From assembly GCA_025361485.1 (NCBI GenBank), contig JANYLA010000066.1:1-42183 (forward strand): DNA of 42,183 bases, read 5' to 3'. Positions 33,529 through 42,183 of the stretch are shown here, one piece after another (the stretch's first letter is position 1; the number at the start of each line of letters is the position of its first letter). A model generated the notes under the pieces. That model was not told the origin of the DNA and searched no databases. It was given only the letters and a program-made list of their open reading frames with translations. The position numbers and the translations under genes were made by a program. This DNA is from Bacteroidales bacterium (GTDB lineage: Bacteria > Bacteroidota > Bacteroidia > Bacteroidales > Tenuifilaceae).

Positions 33529-36500
33529 TTATTTCAATGCTTTTTTAGCTTTTCTTTTCTCTTGCCACATTATGATATCATACGATACAGGAGTTGCGTT
33601 GAATACTGATGAGTAAGTTCCAATACTCACTCCAACAAGCAATGCGAAGACAAAACCTCTAAGAACTTCACCTCCAAAGATGAAGATAATAATTAACACA
33701 ACGAGTGTTATACCTGAGGTATTGATTGTTCTACCAAGAGTGCTGTTAATCGCAGCGTTGATATTCTCTTTCAAATCCCATTTTGGGTGAATCGCTCTAT
33801 ATTCTCTAATTCTATCGAAGATAATTACAGTATCCATAATGGAATAACCTATAATCGTTAGAATTGCAGCGATAAATGATTGATCTACTTCAAGCGCAAA
33901 AGGGAAAATTCCATGAAATAGAGTAAACATGGTTATAATAACCATAGTATCATGGAAAAGTGAAATAACACCTCCTAGCCCAAACTGCCAATTCTTAAAG
34001 CGAATGGTAATGTAAATAAAGATGATTAATAAGCCGAAGAAAACAGCCAAAAATGCATTGTAGATCATCTCCTTTGCTACAGTTGGGCCAACTTTCTGAG
34101 AACTCATTCTTCCTACTACAACACCTTGTTCATGAGCCGAAAATTGAATGAAGGTTATGGGTGTTTTGTAAAATGATTTAACCCCTTCGAATAGTTTTTG
34201 TTCAACAATTGAATCGGTTTGGGTTGAGTTATCTTTTATAAGATATTTGGTTGTAATTTTTACTTGGGTCTCAGGACCAAAAGTTTTTACTTCTGGGGCG
34301 TCACCCATTAACTTCTCAAGGGAGACTCTTATATCCTGTGTATTTACAGGCTGATCAAAACGAACCACATATGATCGACCGCCAGTAAAATCAATACCCA
34401 TGCTCATCCCACGAACGAAAAGAGAAATAATACCAATGGTAATAATTATTCCAGAAATAACATAGAAAAGTTTTCTCAGACCAATAAAGTTAATCTTTGT
34501 TTTTGTAAAGGCATTCATGGTATATTTATTACCAGTGCTGATGTGCCAATTCCTTTTCTGTATCCATTCAAATACTAACCTTGAAATTAAGATTGAAGTG
34601 AAAAGGGATAATAGAAGACCAATGATTAGAGTAGTAGCAAAACCTTGAACTGGACCAGAACCAAATATATAAAGAACAACCCCAGTTAATATTGTAGTTA
34701 CGTGACCGTCAATAATTGCAGACAAAGCATGTTGAAAACCATCCTTTATAACGAGTTGATCCCCTTTAGCCGCACGAGACTCTTCACGCATACGTTCATA
34801 AATAATAACGTTTCCGTCAACAGCCATAGCAAAAGTTAAAACCATACCCGCAATACCAGGCAATGTTAAAACTGCACCTAAAGATGCCATAACCCCAAAT
34901 GTAAAGAATACGTTTGCCATTAAGGCGATATTGGCTACGTTTCCTGCTCTGCCATAGTATAGCGACATGTAGAGTAATACTCCAATAAATGCAAATAGGA
35001 ACGATAGTAAACCATTTCTAATAGCCTCTTTACCTAAAGATGGGCCTACAACCTCTTCCTGTATAATTTTAGCAGGAGCAGGTAATTTACCTGATTTAAG
35101 CACGTTTGCCAAGTCCTTCGCCTCTGAAATTGTAAAACCACCAGTAATTTGAGAACGACCTCCAGTAATTTCAGCATTAACTCTAGGTGCACTATAAACG
35201 TAATTATCCATTACGATTGCAATGCACCGTTCAACGTTAGCACCAGTTAATCGTGCCCAGATTTTTGCACCCTCAGCATTCATTGCCATGGTTACTTCAG
35301 CTCCACCTTTTTGATCGGCAATCTCATCGCGGGCCTCAGTAATAACGCCACCATCGAGAGGAGCCTTTGTCTTATTGTAGGTTTTAATGGCATACAATTC
35401 GTAAATGCTTTCTGCTTTATCCATTGCCTTTACCCCCCAAAGTAATCTTAAATCTCGTGGGAATAGTATTCTTACTTGAGATAGTTTAAGGTATGTATTT
35501 ATTGTAGCAGTATCTTTGTAATGAGCTCTTCCTACCATTGCGGATTCAAAAGGCTGTCCGTTTCTAGGATCAACACTTGGTCTAAGGATAGAAAATAAGG
35601 GAAAGTTTCTTGCAACATCCTTTTTGGCAAGAGTAGAGTCTTTCCCCTCCTTCTCTTTAAGCATATTTACTAACTCATCGCCTTTTCCTTTAGTAGATGT
35701 CTCTTTCTTTTGATCTGCTGTTGTAGTTGATTTCTTTACGGTTTCAGCCAAAGCTAATTCAGCATCTTTTAGCTCCTTAATTTTAGCATTTGCCTGCTCA
35801 AGCAATGGGTAGATTTCGGTGTTCTCATAGGTCTCCCAAAATTCGAGGTTGGCTGTTCCTTGAAGAAGTTTTCTAACACGCTCAGGCTCTTTTACCCCAG
35901 GAAGTTCAACTAGAATACGACCTGAATTTTCGAGCTGCTGGATGTTAGGTTGGGCAACTCCGAATTTATCAATACGGGTACGAAGAATGTTGAAAGAGTT
36001 TTTAATTGCATCATCAGCCTCTTTGCTGATAACGGCCAAAACTTCTTTATTTGTAGAGTTGAATGATATTCTGCTGCGAAGTTCAACCGTGTTGAAAATT
36101 GATGCAAGTCTTACATTTGGCGCAATTTTCTCAAAAGCATCACCGAAACGAACAATAAAATCCTTACTCGGATCCATGGTTTCGGCCATTTTTATAGCCT
36201 GTAGAAACGAAGGATCGGTGTTGTAATCGGATAATGATTTTATCAGATCAACAACCGATACCTCAAGGGTAACATTCATCCCTCCTTTGAGGTCCAAACC
36301 AAGGTTAATCTCACGCTCTTTACAATCCTTGTAGGTAAACTTACGAACCCAAAGAAAATTGTAAACTGTTTCTGTTGATATTGAATCTAAGTAGTGAAAT
36401 TCTTTTTTTGAATCACCTTTAGCATACGCTTTAGCTTTATTCTCTACCTGCTTTGTAACATAAGTAAATGATAGCTGGTAAATACAAACCAGTGCTAATG

Positions 36501-36537
36501 CAATAGCAATAAACTTTATCGCACCTTTATTCCGCAT
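33529..36537 (-). CDS. secDF: Fused protein translocase subunit SecDF
   Basis: Single-chain SecD-SecF, 1002 aa, that uses the proton gradient to drive late stages of Sec export at the inner membrane. The SecD part has an N-terminal helix (about 7-25), LGLDLKGGMNVTLEV, and the periplasmic P1 head (about 45-480) with RTRIDKFGVAQPNIQ and RILVELPGV. Helices follow with FAMAVDGNVIIYERMREE, the SecD charged-residue helix. The SecF part starts at about 675 and shows MGIDFTGGRSYVVRF and GYSIMDTVIIFDRIREYR. An insert of charged, low-complexity sequence at about 250-300 (KETSTKGKGDE) lies in P1. Fused SecDF of this size is the normal form in Bacteroidota. It is monocistronic. Confidence 0.97.
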   Translation of the reverse strand: MRNKGAIKFIAIALALVCIYQLSFTYVTKQVENKAKAYAKGDSKKEFHYLDSISTETVYNFLWVRKFTYKDCKEREINLGLDLKGGMNVTLEVSVVDLIKSLSDYNTDPSFLQAIKMAETMDPSKDFIVRFGDAFEKIAPNVRLASIFNTVELRSRISFNSTNKEVLAVISKEADDAIKNSFNILRTRIDKFGVAQPNIQQLENSGRILVELPGVKEPERVRKLLQGTANLEFWETYENTEIYPLLEQANAKIKELKDAELALAETVKKSTTTADQKKETSTKGKGDELVNMLKEKEGKDSTLAKKDVARNFPLFSILRPSVDPRNGQPFESAMVGRAHYKDTATINTYLKLSQVRILFPRDLRLLWGVKAMDKAESIYELYAIKTYNKTKAPLDGGVITEARDEIADQKGGAEVTMAMNAEGAKIWARLTGANVERCIAIVMDNYVYSAPRVNAEITGGRSQITGGFTISEAKDLANVLKSGKLPAPAKIIQEEVVGPSLGKEAIRNGLLSFLFAFIGVLLYMSLYYGRAGNVANIALMANVFFTFGVMASLGAVLTLPGIAGMVLTFAMAVDGNVIIYERMREESRAAKGDQLVIKDGFQHALSAIIDGHVTTILTGVVLYIFGSGPVQGFATTLIIGLLLSLFTSILISRLVFEWIQKRNWHISTGNKYTMNAFTKTKINFIGLRKLFYVISGIIITIGIISLFVRGMSMGIDFTGGRSYVVRFDQPVNTQDIRVSLEKLMGDAPEVKTFGPETQVKITTKYLIKDNSTQTDSIVEQKLFEGVKSFYKTPITFIQFSAHEQGVVVGRMSSQKVGPTVAKEMIYNAFLAVFFGLLIIFIYITIRFKNWQFGLGGVISLFHDTMVIITMFTLFHGIFPFALEVDQSFIAAILTIIGYSIMDTVIIFDRIREYRAIHPKWDLKENINAAINSTLGRTINTSGITLVVLIIIFIFGGEVLRGFVFALLVGVSIGTYSSVFNATPVSYDIIMWQEKRKAKKALK

Positions 36538-36592
36538 TTGTTCTCTGTATTAATGAATTGAATATTTATTTTTTTCCGAAAATTATCGGGCA

Positions 36593-36625
36593 CAAATATA
36601 TTATTTTTTTTGAGATATGATACAA
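36593..36625 (-). promoter_or_regulatory. Candidate promoter for secDF
   Basis: On the minus strand TATATTTG (36600-36593) matches TAnnTTTG. A TTG at 36625-36623 lies 22 nt upstream as a weak -33. The -7 box is about 56 nt before the secDF ATG. Confidence 0.45.
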
Positions 36626-36719
36626 TTGCTTTTAAGTAGCTTTTTACTCTTTTTTGCGTGTTTTCTGTATTTGTAAACTAGTAATTAGATTAATCGATTG
36701 ACATAAAGGATAATAATGA

Positions 36720-37148
36720 TTATTCTTTTTTAGAAATAGTTATGAATTTCCTTTTAAAATCTATGCTTTTAACTTTTTTAAGCAAAAAATCGCACCCAAT
36801 TAATCCACCAATTTTTTTACCGGTTAAATTTAGGTATACCACGTTTATGGCTGTTAAATCGGCCGTTAATAATTGAACATCATTGAATATAACCTCTCCA
36901 ATTTTGAGTTTTGAAACATTGAATAGTTCAACGGGTATTTCCTCAGCAGACAATCCTGTAGCCATCGGATTTTCAGCACCCAATGTTAATTTTTCTAATT
37001 TATCGGAGAAACATTTATCGATAATTGTACGTGAAGCACCCGTATCAATAATAAATGTCAAATCAACATCATCAATTTTACCGTCAACCACAATATGATA
37101 ACTTTGATGTTCAAGTTCTACTATTTCAAAGGGAATTCGAATAATCAT
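36720..37148 (-). CDS. Retropepsin-like aspartic protease domain protein
   Basis: Single-domain protein of 142 aa. The aspartic protease active-site motif is FIIDTGASRTIID, with Asp35 as predicted catalytic residue. The second conserved hydrophobic-Gly element appears as GGLIGCDFLL near residue 115. As in retropepsins, one such domain would need to dimerise to form an active site. There is no signal peptide or membrane helix, so it should be cytosolic. Homologues in bacteria are mostly uncharacterised. It stands alone between secDF and a divergent sensor kinase, with no hairpin clearly its own. Confidence 0.8.
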   Translation of the reverse strand: MIIRIPFEIVELEHQSYHIVVDGKIDDVDLTFIIDTGASRTIIDKCFSDKLEKLTLGAENPMATGLSAEEIPVELFNVSKLKIGEVIFNDVQLLTADLTAINVVYLNLTGKKIGGLIGCDFLLKKVKSIDFKRKFITISKKE

Positions 37149-37384
37149 AATTCAAAATTTAAGAATTCAAAAGTAGGATAACGGCAATAAATAATGCTAT
37201 AATTGACAGAAAAGAAATATACAAATGTGCCAATGAAGTCAATATGTCAATGTGAGAATAGTTAAATATCAATCGAAAACCAATTGATTAAATATAGATA
37301 TTTCCGAAATCAGCACGGTGTAGAGCTGAAACATCAAGCGATTTGAGGAATAAGAAATTATATTTGATTACTTTTAAAACTTAA

Positions 37385-39553
37385 ATGCTGAAGATGCGCT
37401 ACAAATCTCTTCGAACCAAACTTTTTTTTTACTCCATGGTATTTTGTTTTACTGGAGTGGTTTTGGTTGGAGCATATTCATACTTTACGGCTCGCGAGGC
37501 GCTGATACAACGTACATATCAACAGCTTATATCACTCAAAGAGGAGAAGAAAACTAGAGTTGAGTCTTTTTTTCGGGAGCGAGAAAGGGATATTAAGTTC
37601 TTGTCCACCCACAATAATATTTTGGGATTATTCAGCTCGTTTAACACTTTGGAGGATGAGCCGAAGTTTGAAAAGCAAGGATATTCAATAGTTAATAAAC
37701 AATTGGTAGAATACTTATCGGATGCTGATGTTTATTCGAGCTTATCGTTTGGATTACCAAATAGTATGCTCCATTCGTTTAAGTTAAGCTCATCGGGAAA
37801 AATTTCAGCATACTCTTCTTCAAATCTGAAAAATACATTGCTTTTCGATCTTTATCAAAAAGCAATTAGAACTAAAGAGGTCGTATTACAAGACCTTACC
37901 AAGAGTTCGTTGGTTAACGATTATTCATCTTTTATAGCTTCAACCATTTATAGTAACGATAGCGTTTTACTTGGGGTTATTTTCCTCGAAATTTCTGATA
38001 AAGCCATAAACAATATCATGGCAGAGCAGTTCTCTGATAAGGGCTTAGGAAAAACAGGAGAGGTTTATTTAGTTGGCACCGATAACTTGCTTCGAAGCTC
38101 ATCGCGTTTCATGGAAAAATCGATCCTTTCGGTTAGCTACAACTCCCAAATCATAACTAATGCTCAGCAGGGACAATCAGGCGTTAAAAAGACGATTGAT
38201 TATCGCGGTCAAAAGGTGCTAAGTGCTTATAGTCCAGTTCGTATTGCTGATTTAGGATGGATTATTGTTGCCGAAATAGATTATCGAGAGGCCATTCAGC
38301 CAATACTTTTGCTTGGCGAACGAATACTTCTTATCAGCTTTTTGGTTTTTGTTTTTTTAACGGTTGGCGTGTTTATTCTGAGTAAAAGAATTACCGCACC
38401 ATTGGTTCGATTAACCGAAACAGCTAAAGGGGTTGGAGATGGACAGTTTGAGCAAACACTTCCAATTGTGTATCACGATGAAATTGGTATGTTGACCCAG
38501 GTTTTTAACAAGATGATTCTTCAAATCAAGCACACTACTAGCAGCTTAAAGGAGCGTGAACAGCGTTTAACGCATTTCTATAAAGCAACTATCGATGGAA
38601 TTGTTCTTCACAAAACGGGCACTCCGGTGCTTGTGAATCATGCTTTAAGCAACCTTACTGGCTATATAGAGGATGAATTGGTTAAGAAATCTCCTCAAGA
38701 TTATCTTTTAATAGATGAGGAGACCTACATTACAGCTCAGCAGAATTCAATATTTTCGTTTGAGGCTATTCTTAAAACAAAGTTTGGAAAAAAAATACCC
38801 GTCGAAGTTCAGAAAAACCGGGTTATCTTTCATGGACAGGAGGTGGAATCTCTTGTGATTCGTGATATTTCACAGCGAAAGGCCATTGAGGAGGAGCTGC
38901 ATACCGAGCGTTTGCGTCAGATGAGATCCGTTATCGATGGACAGGAACAGGAGCGTCAGCGCTTATCGAGGGAACTGCACGATGGTCTTGGGCAAACCCT
39001 TGTTGCAATAAAGCTTAAGCTTGAGAGTATTCCGCTGGAGGAAGTTGGCAATCAGCGTAAAACAGTTGAATCGGTTAAGCAGATGTTTAATCAAACCATT
39101 GAGGAAACGCGGCGAATGTCGAATAATCTGATGCCTGCTGCGCTTACCGAATTCAGCTTAGCCGTAGTTCTACGAAATCTGTGCATCGAAATTGAGTCGA
39201 ACTCCGGAATTAATGTGTCGTTAGTTATTGGTGTATTACCCGAATCGTTCAATCAATTGCTCAAAACGTATATCTACAGAATTTCACAGGAGGCACTAAA
39301 TAATATCGTTAAGCATTCGGGCGCTTCGCGTGCTGTAATTTCAATTTTCTCTGATATATCCAAACTTTATCTCCACATTGAGGATAATGGCTCTGGATTT
39401 GATTCAACAAGAGGCTATGAATCGGGAAATGGGCTATACAATATGAAGGAGAGAGTTAATTTACTGAATGGGAAGTTCGAGATCATAACTTCAAAAGGGA
39501 ATGGAGTGAAGATTCAGGCTGAATTTCCAATTTTTTCAAAACAAAAAGTGTAA
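37385..39553 (+). CDS. NarL-type sensor histidine kinase (HisKA_3) with PAS
   Basis: Membrane sensor kinase, 722 aa. TM1 (about 12-33) leads into a large extracytoplasmic sensor (about 35-300), probably a double-Cache fold (GEVYLVGTDNLLRSSSRF, VLSAYSPVRIADLGWIIVAEID). TM2 (about 310-330) is followed by HAMP (about 332-386), PAS (about 396-500), and the HisKA_3 dimerisation domain with phospho-acceptor His532 in RQRLSRELHDGLGQTLVAIK. The last domain is HATPase with YRISQEALNNIVKHSGAS, IEDNGSGFD and GNGLYNMKERVNLLNG. It is 2 nt from the LuxR-type regulator gene, which is surely its partner. The signal is unknown; double-Cache sensors commonly bind small organic molecules. ATG 37385; an ATG three codons later is also possible. 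Confidence 0.92.
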   Translation: MLKMRYKSLRTKLFFYSMVFCFTGVVLVGAYSYFTAREALIQRTYQQLISLKEEKKTRVESFFRERERDIKFLSTHNNILGLFSSFNTLEDEPKFEKQGYSIVNKQLVEYLSDADVYSSLSFGLPNSMLHSFKLSSSGKISAYSSSNLKNTLLFDLYQKAIRTKEVVLQDLTKSSLVNDYSSFIASTIYSNDSVLLGVIFLEISDKAINNIMAEQFSDKGLGKTGEVYLVGTDNLLRSSSRFMEKSILSVSYNSQIITNAQQGQSGVKKTIDYRGQKVLSAYSPVRIADLGWIIVAEIDYREAIQPILLLGERILLISFLVFVFLTVGVFILSKRITAPLVRLTETAKGVGDGQFEQTLPIVYHDEIGMLTQVFNKMILQIKHTTSSLKEREQRLTHFYKATIDGIVLHKTGTPVLVNHALSNLTGYIEDELVKKSPQDYLLIDEETYITAQQNSIFSFEAILKTKFGKKIPVEVQKNRVIFHGQEVESLVIRDISQRKAIEEELHTERLRQMRSVIDGQEQERQRLSRELHDGLGQTLVAIKLKLESIPLEEVGNQRKTVESVKQMFNQTIEETRRMSNNLMPAALTEFSLAVVLRNLCIEIESNSGINVSLVIGVLPESFNQLLKTYIYRISQEALNNIVKHSGASRAVISIFSDISKLYLHIEDNGSGFDSTRGYESGNGLYNMKERVNLLNGKFEIITSKGNGVKIQAEFPIFSKQKV

Positions 39554-39555
39554 CA

Positions 39556-40230
39556 ATGGCGAAAATAAAGGTTGCTTTAGTTGATGATCATCAAATTGTA
39601 AGGGATGGAATTCGATCGCTTCTTACTGGAATTGATGATATTGAGGTAATTATTGAGGCTTGCGATGCCATGTGCATTATTGAAAGGCTAAAAATTGTAA
39701 GACCCGAAGTTCCAATTCCCGATGTAATGATTGTTGATATATCGCTGCCAGAGATATCTGGAATTGAGCTAACTAAAATTGTTACAAGCCAATACCCAAC
39801 AATAAAAATAGTTATGCTTTCGATGTACACTAATCAGGAGTTTATTTTCAATGCTATTAAGGCTGGAGCCAAAGGATACCTTCCCAAAAATATAACTCGT
39901 GAGGAATTACTTGAGGCTATCCGTGAGGTTTACAAAGGGAATGAATATTTCAGCAAAGATGTTTCCAATATAATTTTAAAGAGCTACCTAAAACAGGTTA
40001 AAGATCCTGAGCGTTTTGATGCCCTCAAGGACGAGAAATTAACTACCCGTGAACTAGAAATATTAAGATTTGTGGCCGAAGGATATTCCAACCAGCTAAT
40101 TGCCGATAAACTTTTTATCAGCGTTCGAACCGTTGAATCGCATAAAAACCATATAATGCAGAAGCTCGAACTCACTACCACCGTTGATTTGGTGAAGTAT
40201 GCCCTAAAAAATAAAATTATTGATTTGTAG
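39556..40230 (+). CDS. NarL/LuxR-family response regulator
   Basis: DNA-binding response regulator, 224 aa. The receiver domain (about 3-125) has the acidic pair Asp10-Asp11, phospho-acceptor Asp61 (VMIVDISLPEISG), the Ser/Thr switch in VMLSMY, and conserved Lys in GYLPKNI. The C-terminal LuxR-type helix-turn-helix (about 158-220) has LTTRELEILRFVAEGYSNQLIADKL and ISVRTVESHKNHIMQKL. It is partner of the kinase immediately upstream (2-nt gap). Target genes are not evident; the downstream hybrid kinase at 40354 could be in the same transcript (123 nt, no hairpin). Confidence 0.95.
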   Translation: MAKIKVALVDDHQIVRDGIRSLLTGIDDIEVIIEACDAMCIIERLKIVRPEVPIPDVMIVDISLPEISGIELTKIVTSQYPTIKIVMLSMYTNQEFIFNAIKAGAKGYLPKNITREELLEAIREVYKGNEYFSKDVSNIILKSYLKQVKDPERFDALKDEKLTTRELEILRFVAEGYSNQLIADKLFISVRTVESHKNHIMQKLELTTTVDLVKYALKNKIIDL

Positions 40231-40353
40231 GACATCGGAAAGCCATTTATGGAGTTTAAAAGTTTATTAATCAACCAATAATTCTAGTCAGTCAATTACT
40301 TGATATGCTTTTCTTGTTATTACTTTATTCAATTGTAGATTGCTCAATTCAAA

Positions 40354-42096
40354 ATGACGAATACGATGAGAAGTATAAATCAGATGAAGTTTTTTTTGGA
40401 AAAGATTTTAAAAGGCGGATTATCTGGACGCTTTGAAGAAGAGCATATTCACAAAACGGTAATTTTTAATCTCTTTTGCTTTATTGGAACATTTTATTTG
40501 GTCTACTTTGGTTTAAAGAGTTTTTTGGCACATTCGTTTATTCACGCTTTTGTGGTGATGTCTTTTTTGTTTCTTATTCTTATTTTACAACTTTACTTTT
40601 GGTTGAGCAAAAAGTATCTTGTTGCAGGTTTTGCTATTGTTTTGATGATGTTTCTTTTTGAACTGTATTTGATTGTTTCAGGCGGATCAGATAAGACCAC
40701 TTTTCTTTGGATGTACGTATTCCCTTTACTTTCATTGTTTACTCTCGGACTTAGAATGGGGTCTGTATTCATTGCTTTGCTATTAACCATAACGATGATT
40801 CTTTTTTATATTCAGCCCAACTTTATGGTTGAATACAGCGATGCCCTGGAAAAAAAACTTATTGCAACCTTTATTGGCACTACATTACTAGCCATTGCAA
40901 CTGAATATGTTAGAAAAAGAACATACGATTCTTTGACTGAAACGAATATTGAGAAAGATAATCTTCTAAAGGAGGTTCAATTTCAGAAAGAGGAAATTTC
41001 AGAAAAGAACAATGAAATTATTACTCAAAATGATGAGCTTTTAAAGCACCGATGGAATTTAGAACGATTGGTTAATGAACGAACCTCAGAGCTTGTTATT
41101 GCAAAAAACCATGCCGAGGAGTCCGACCGGCTTAAATCATCATTTCTTGCAAACATGTCGCATGAGATTCGAACTCCGATGAATGCTATTGTCGGATTTT
41201 CGCAGTTGATAACCGATAGTAGTATTGATGCTGATACTAGAAAAGAATACTCAGAGCATATTCAGAACAATACGAATTCGCTTCTTAAGCTAATTGAAGA
41301 CATAATCGATATTTCATCAATTGAATCAGGTACAATATCAATATGTGAGTCTGAGTTTGATCTAAATAAATTACTCAAAAAAATCAATCTTGCCTTTAAC
41401 GAATCAAAAAAGGAGATTAGTAAACAGAGCATTGCTATAGAGCTGTCGAGCAATGTAAACGAAGAAGTATTCTACATTAAGAGCGATGAGAATAGGCTAA
41501 AGCAAATTATTAGCAATTTAATTGAAAATGCTCTAAAGTTTACTGATCATGGTAATATCGAGTTTGGATATGAAAAATCAGACAACTTTATTCAGTTTTA
41601 TATTAAGGATACTGGTATTGGAATTTCAGCGGAACACCAAGAATATATTTTTGATCGATTCTCAAAGGGTGAAATAGATAAAAAAAAATTATATCGGGGC
41701 ACAGGCCTGGGGTTAGCCATTTGCAAGAATTTGGTTACTTTATTGAAGGGTGAAATTTGGGTTAAGTCTGAAATTAATAATGGATCAACATTCTTTTTTC
41801 GAATCCCTTATCAAGATTTATCAACCAAATTAAATCATTGGGAAGCATCAGTTAATCAGTATAACGAATTTGATTTACTCTGGAAGGGAAAAACCATTCT
41901 AATTGCCGAGGATGAAGAGAGTAATTTTAAATATTTGGTGGCCTTGCTCAAAGGGACAGAGGTTAAGATAATAAGAGCAAAGGACGGTGTTCAAGCTCTT
42001 GAAGAATTCAAAAATAACAAAATTGATATTATTCTTATGGATATTAAGAGCCTGTTTGAATTTAGTTGCTTAGAAATAAGGCCATTGATTAGCTAA
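40354..42096 (+). CDS. Hybrid histidine kinase truncated by an insertion sequence
   Basis: Membrane hybrid kinase. The N-terminal region has about six hydrophobic helices (about 30-190), and a coiled linker follows (about 200-255). HisKA has His270 in LANMSHEIRTPMNAIVGF. HATPase has NLIENALKF, IKDTGIGI, FDRFSKGE and GTGLGLAICKNLV. A receiver begins near 515 (KTILIAEDEESNF). It breaks right after the phospho-acceptor strand: Asp563 in DIILMDIK is present, but the expected MPxMDG and the rest of the domain are gone. The last 15 or so codons (SLFEFSCLEIRPLIS) come from the inserted element. The kinase core looks intact but phosphotransfer through its own receiver should be lost. The remaining 3' part presumably lies beyond the element, outside the window. 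Confidence 0.88.
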   Translation: MTNTMRSINQMKFFLEKILKGGLSGRFEEEHIHKTVIFNLFCFIGTFYLVYFGLKSFLAHSFIHAFVVMSFLFLILILQLYFWLSKKYLVAGFAIVLMMFLFELYLIVSGGSDKTTFLWMYVFPLLSLFTLGLRMGSVFIALLLTITMILFYIQPNFMVEYSDALEKKLIATFIGTTLLAIATEYVRKRTYDSLTETNIEKDNLLKEVQFQKEEISEKNNEIITQNDELLKHRWNLERLVNERTSELVIAKNHAEESDRLKSSFLANMSHEIRTPMNAIVGFSQLITDSSIDADTRKEYSEHIQNNTNSLLKLIEDIIDISSIESGTISICESEFDLNKLLKKINLAFNESKKEISKQSIAIELSSNVNEEVFYIKSDENRLKQIISNLIENALKFTDHGNIEFGYEKSDNFIQFYIKDTGIGISAEHQEYIFDRFSKGEIDKKKLYRGTGLGLAICKNLVTLLKGEIWVKSEINNGSTFFFRIPYQDLSTKLNHWEASVNQYNEFDLLWKGKTILIAEDEESNFKYLVALLKGTEVKIIRAKDGVQALEEFKNNKIDIILMDIKSLFEFSCLEIRPLIS

Positions 42097-42183
42097 TCCG
42101 ATAATTTTTTCTGAGCTTGCGCAAACACCAATTTGAACAGGCGATGATAAAATACCCAACCAGCTTAACCAATAGCCAGTGGC
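42048..42183 (+). mobile_element. Left end of an IS5-like insertion sequence (runs off window)
   Basis: The receiver-domain coding sequence changes abruptly at about 42048 to GAGCCTGTTTGAATTT, a typical-looking terminal inverted repeat. About 95 bp later an ORF starts that resembles an IS5-family transposase N-terminus. The right end and target duplication lie outside the window, so the exact left boundary is inferred. Confidence 0.7.
42144..42183 (+). CDS. IS5-like transposase, N-terminal fragment (partial)
   Basis: The ATG at 42144 opens MIKYPTSLTNSQW and continues past the window end. The pattern YPTxLTxxQW is characteristic of the first residues of many IS5-family (DDE) transposases. Only 13 codons are visible, so the family call rests on this motif and on the interrupted kinase gene next to it. 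Confidence 0.65.
   Translation, partial: MIKYPTSLTNSQW

Overview
The window looks like a chromosomal segment of a Bacteroidota bacterium, probably an environmental Bacteroidales-type lineage. The evidence is a large secreted protease with a type IX secretion (T9SS) C-terminal sorting domain, a fused SecDF, a DUF4783-nadC pair, AT-rich intergenic DNA, few purine-rich ribosome-binding sites, and several TAnnTTTG-type -7 boxes. The species cannot be fixed from the sequence alone.

Layout. 0-4.6 kb: valS and a type I-like glutamine synthetase, each followed by a clear hairpin. 4.6-8.4 kb: a multi-PAS hybrid histidine kinase split into two reading frames by a one-base frameshift. 8.4-11.4 kb: a leftward operon DUF4783-nadC-yihY/brkB-pdxH. 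11.6-15.8 kb: rlmH and a 1224-residue NtrY-like membrane histidine kinase. 15.9-17.2 kb: a POT-like MFS transporter (leftward). 17.2-20.9 kb: a small exported coiled-coil protein and a two-gene operon of an LPP20-like exported protein and an exported caspase-fold (C14) protease. 21.1-25.8 kb: a 1308-residue M6-type metalloprotease with a T9SS sorting domain. Downstream of it lie a decayed REP-associated (RAYT) transposase, inverted repeats, and a 33-bp exact copy of the protease gene's 3' end, probably the remnant of a lost neighbouring paralogue. 26.1-28.6 kb: rmuC and a family 2 glycosyltransferase. 28.7-36.5 kb: leftward housekeeping block der, era, an RsuA/RluB-family pseudouridine synthase with a long charged N-terminal extension, tatA and secDF. 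Several unrelated short intergenic repeats lie in this block, including a perfect 26-bp inverted repeat. 36.7-37.1 kb: a small retropepsin-like protein. 37.4-40.2 kb: a NarL-type sensor kinase/response regulator pair. 40.4-42.1 kb: a hybrid kinase whose receiver domain is cut off by an insertion sequence. The first 13 codons of that element's IS5-like transposase run off the window end.

Themes. Much of the window is conserved core metabolism, translation and secretion. The accessory content is signalling (four histidine kinases, two of them damaged), envelope proteolysis (caspase-like, M6 and retropepsin-like proteins) and mobile DNA (RAYT remnant, IS5-like insertion, dispersed repeats). The most worthwhile leads are the exported caspase/LPP20 operon, the fossil sorting-domain tail beside the RAYT remnant, and the IS interruption of the last kinase. 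No CRISPR array, tRNA or rRNA was seen.
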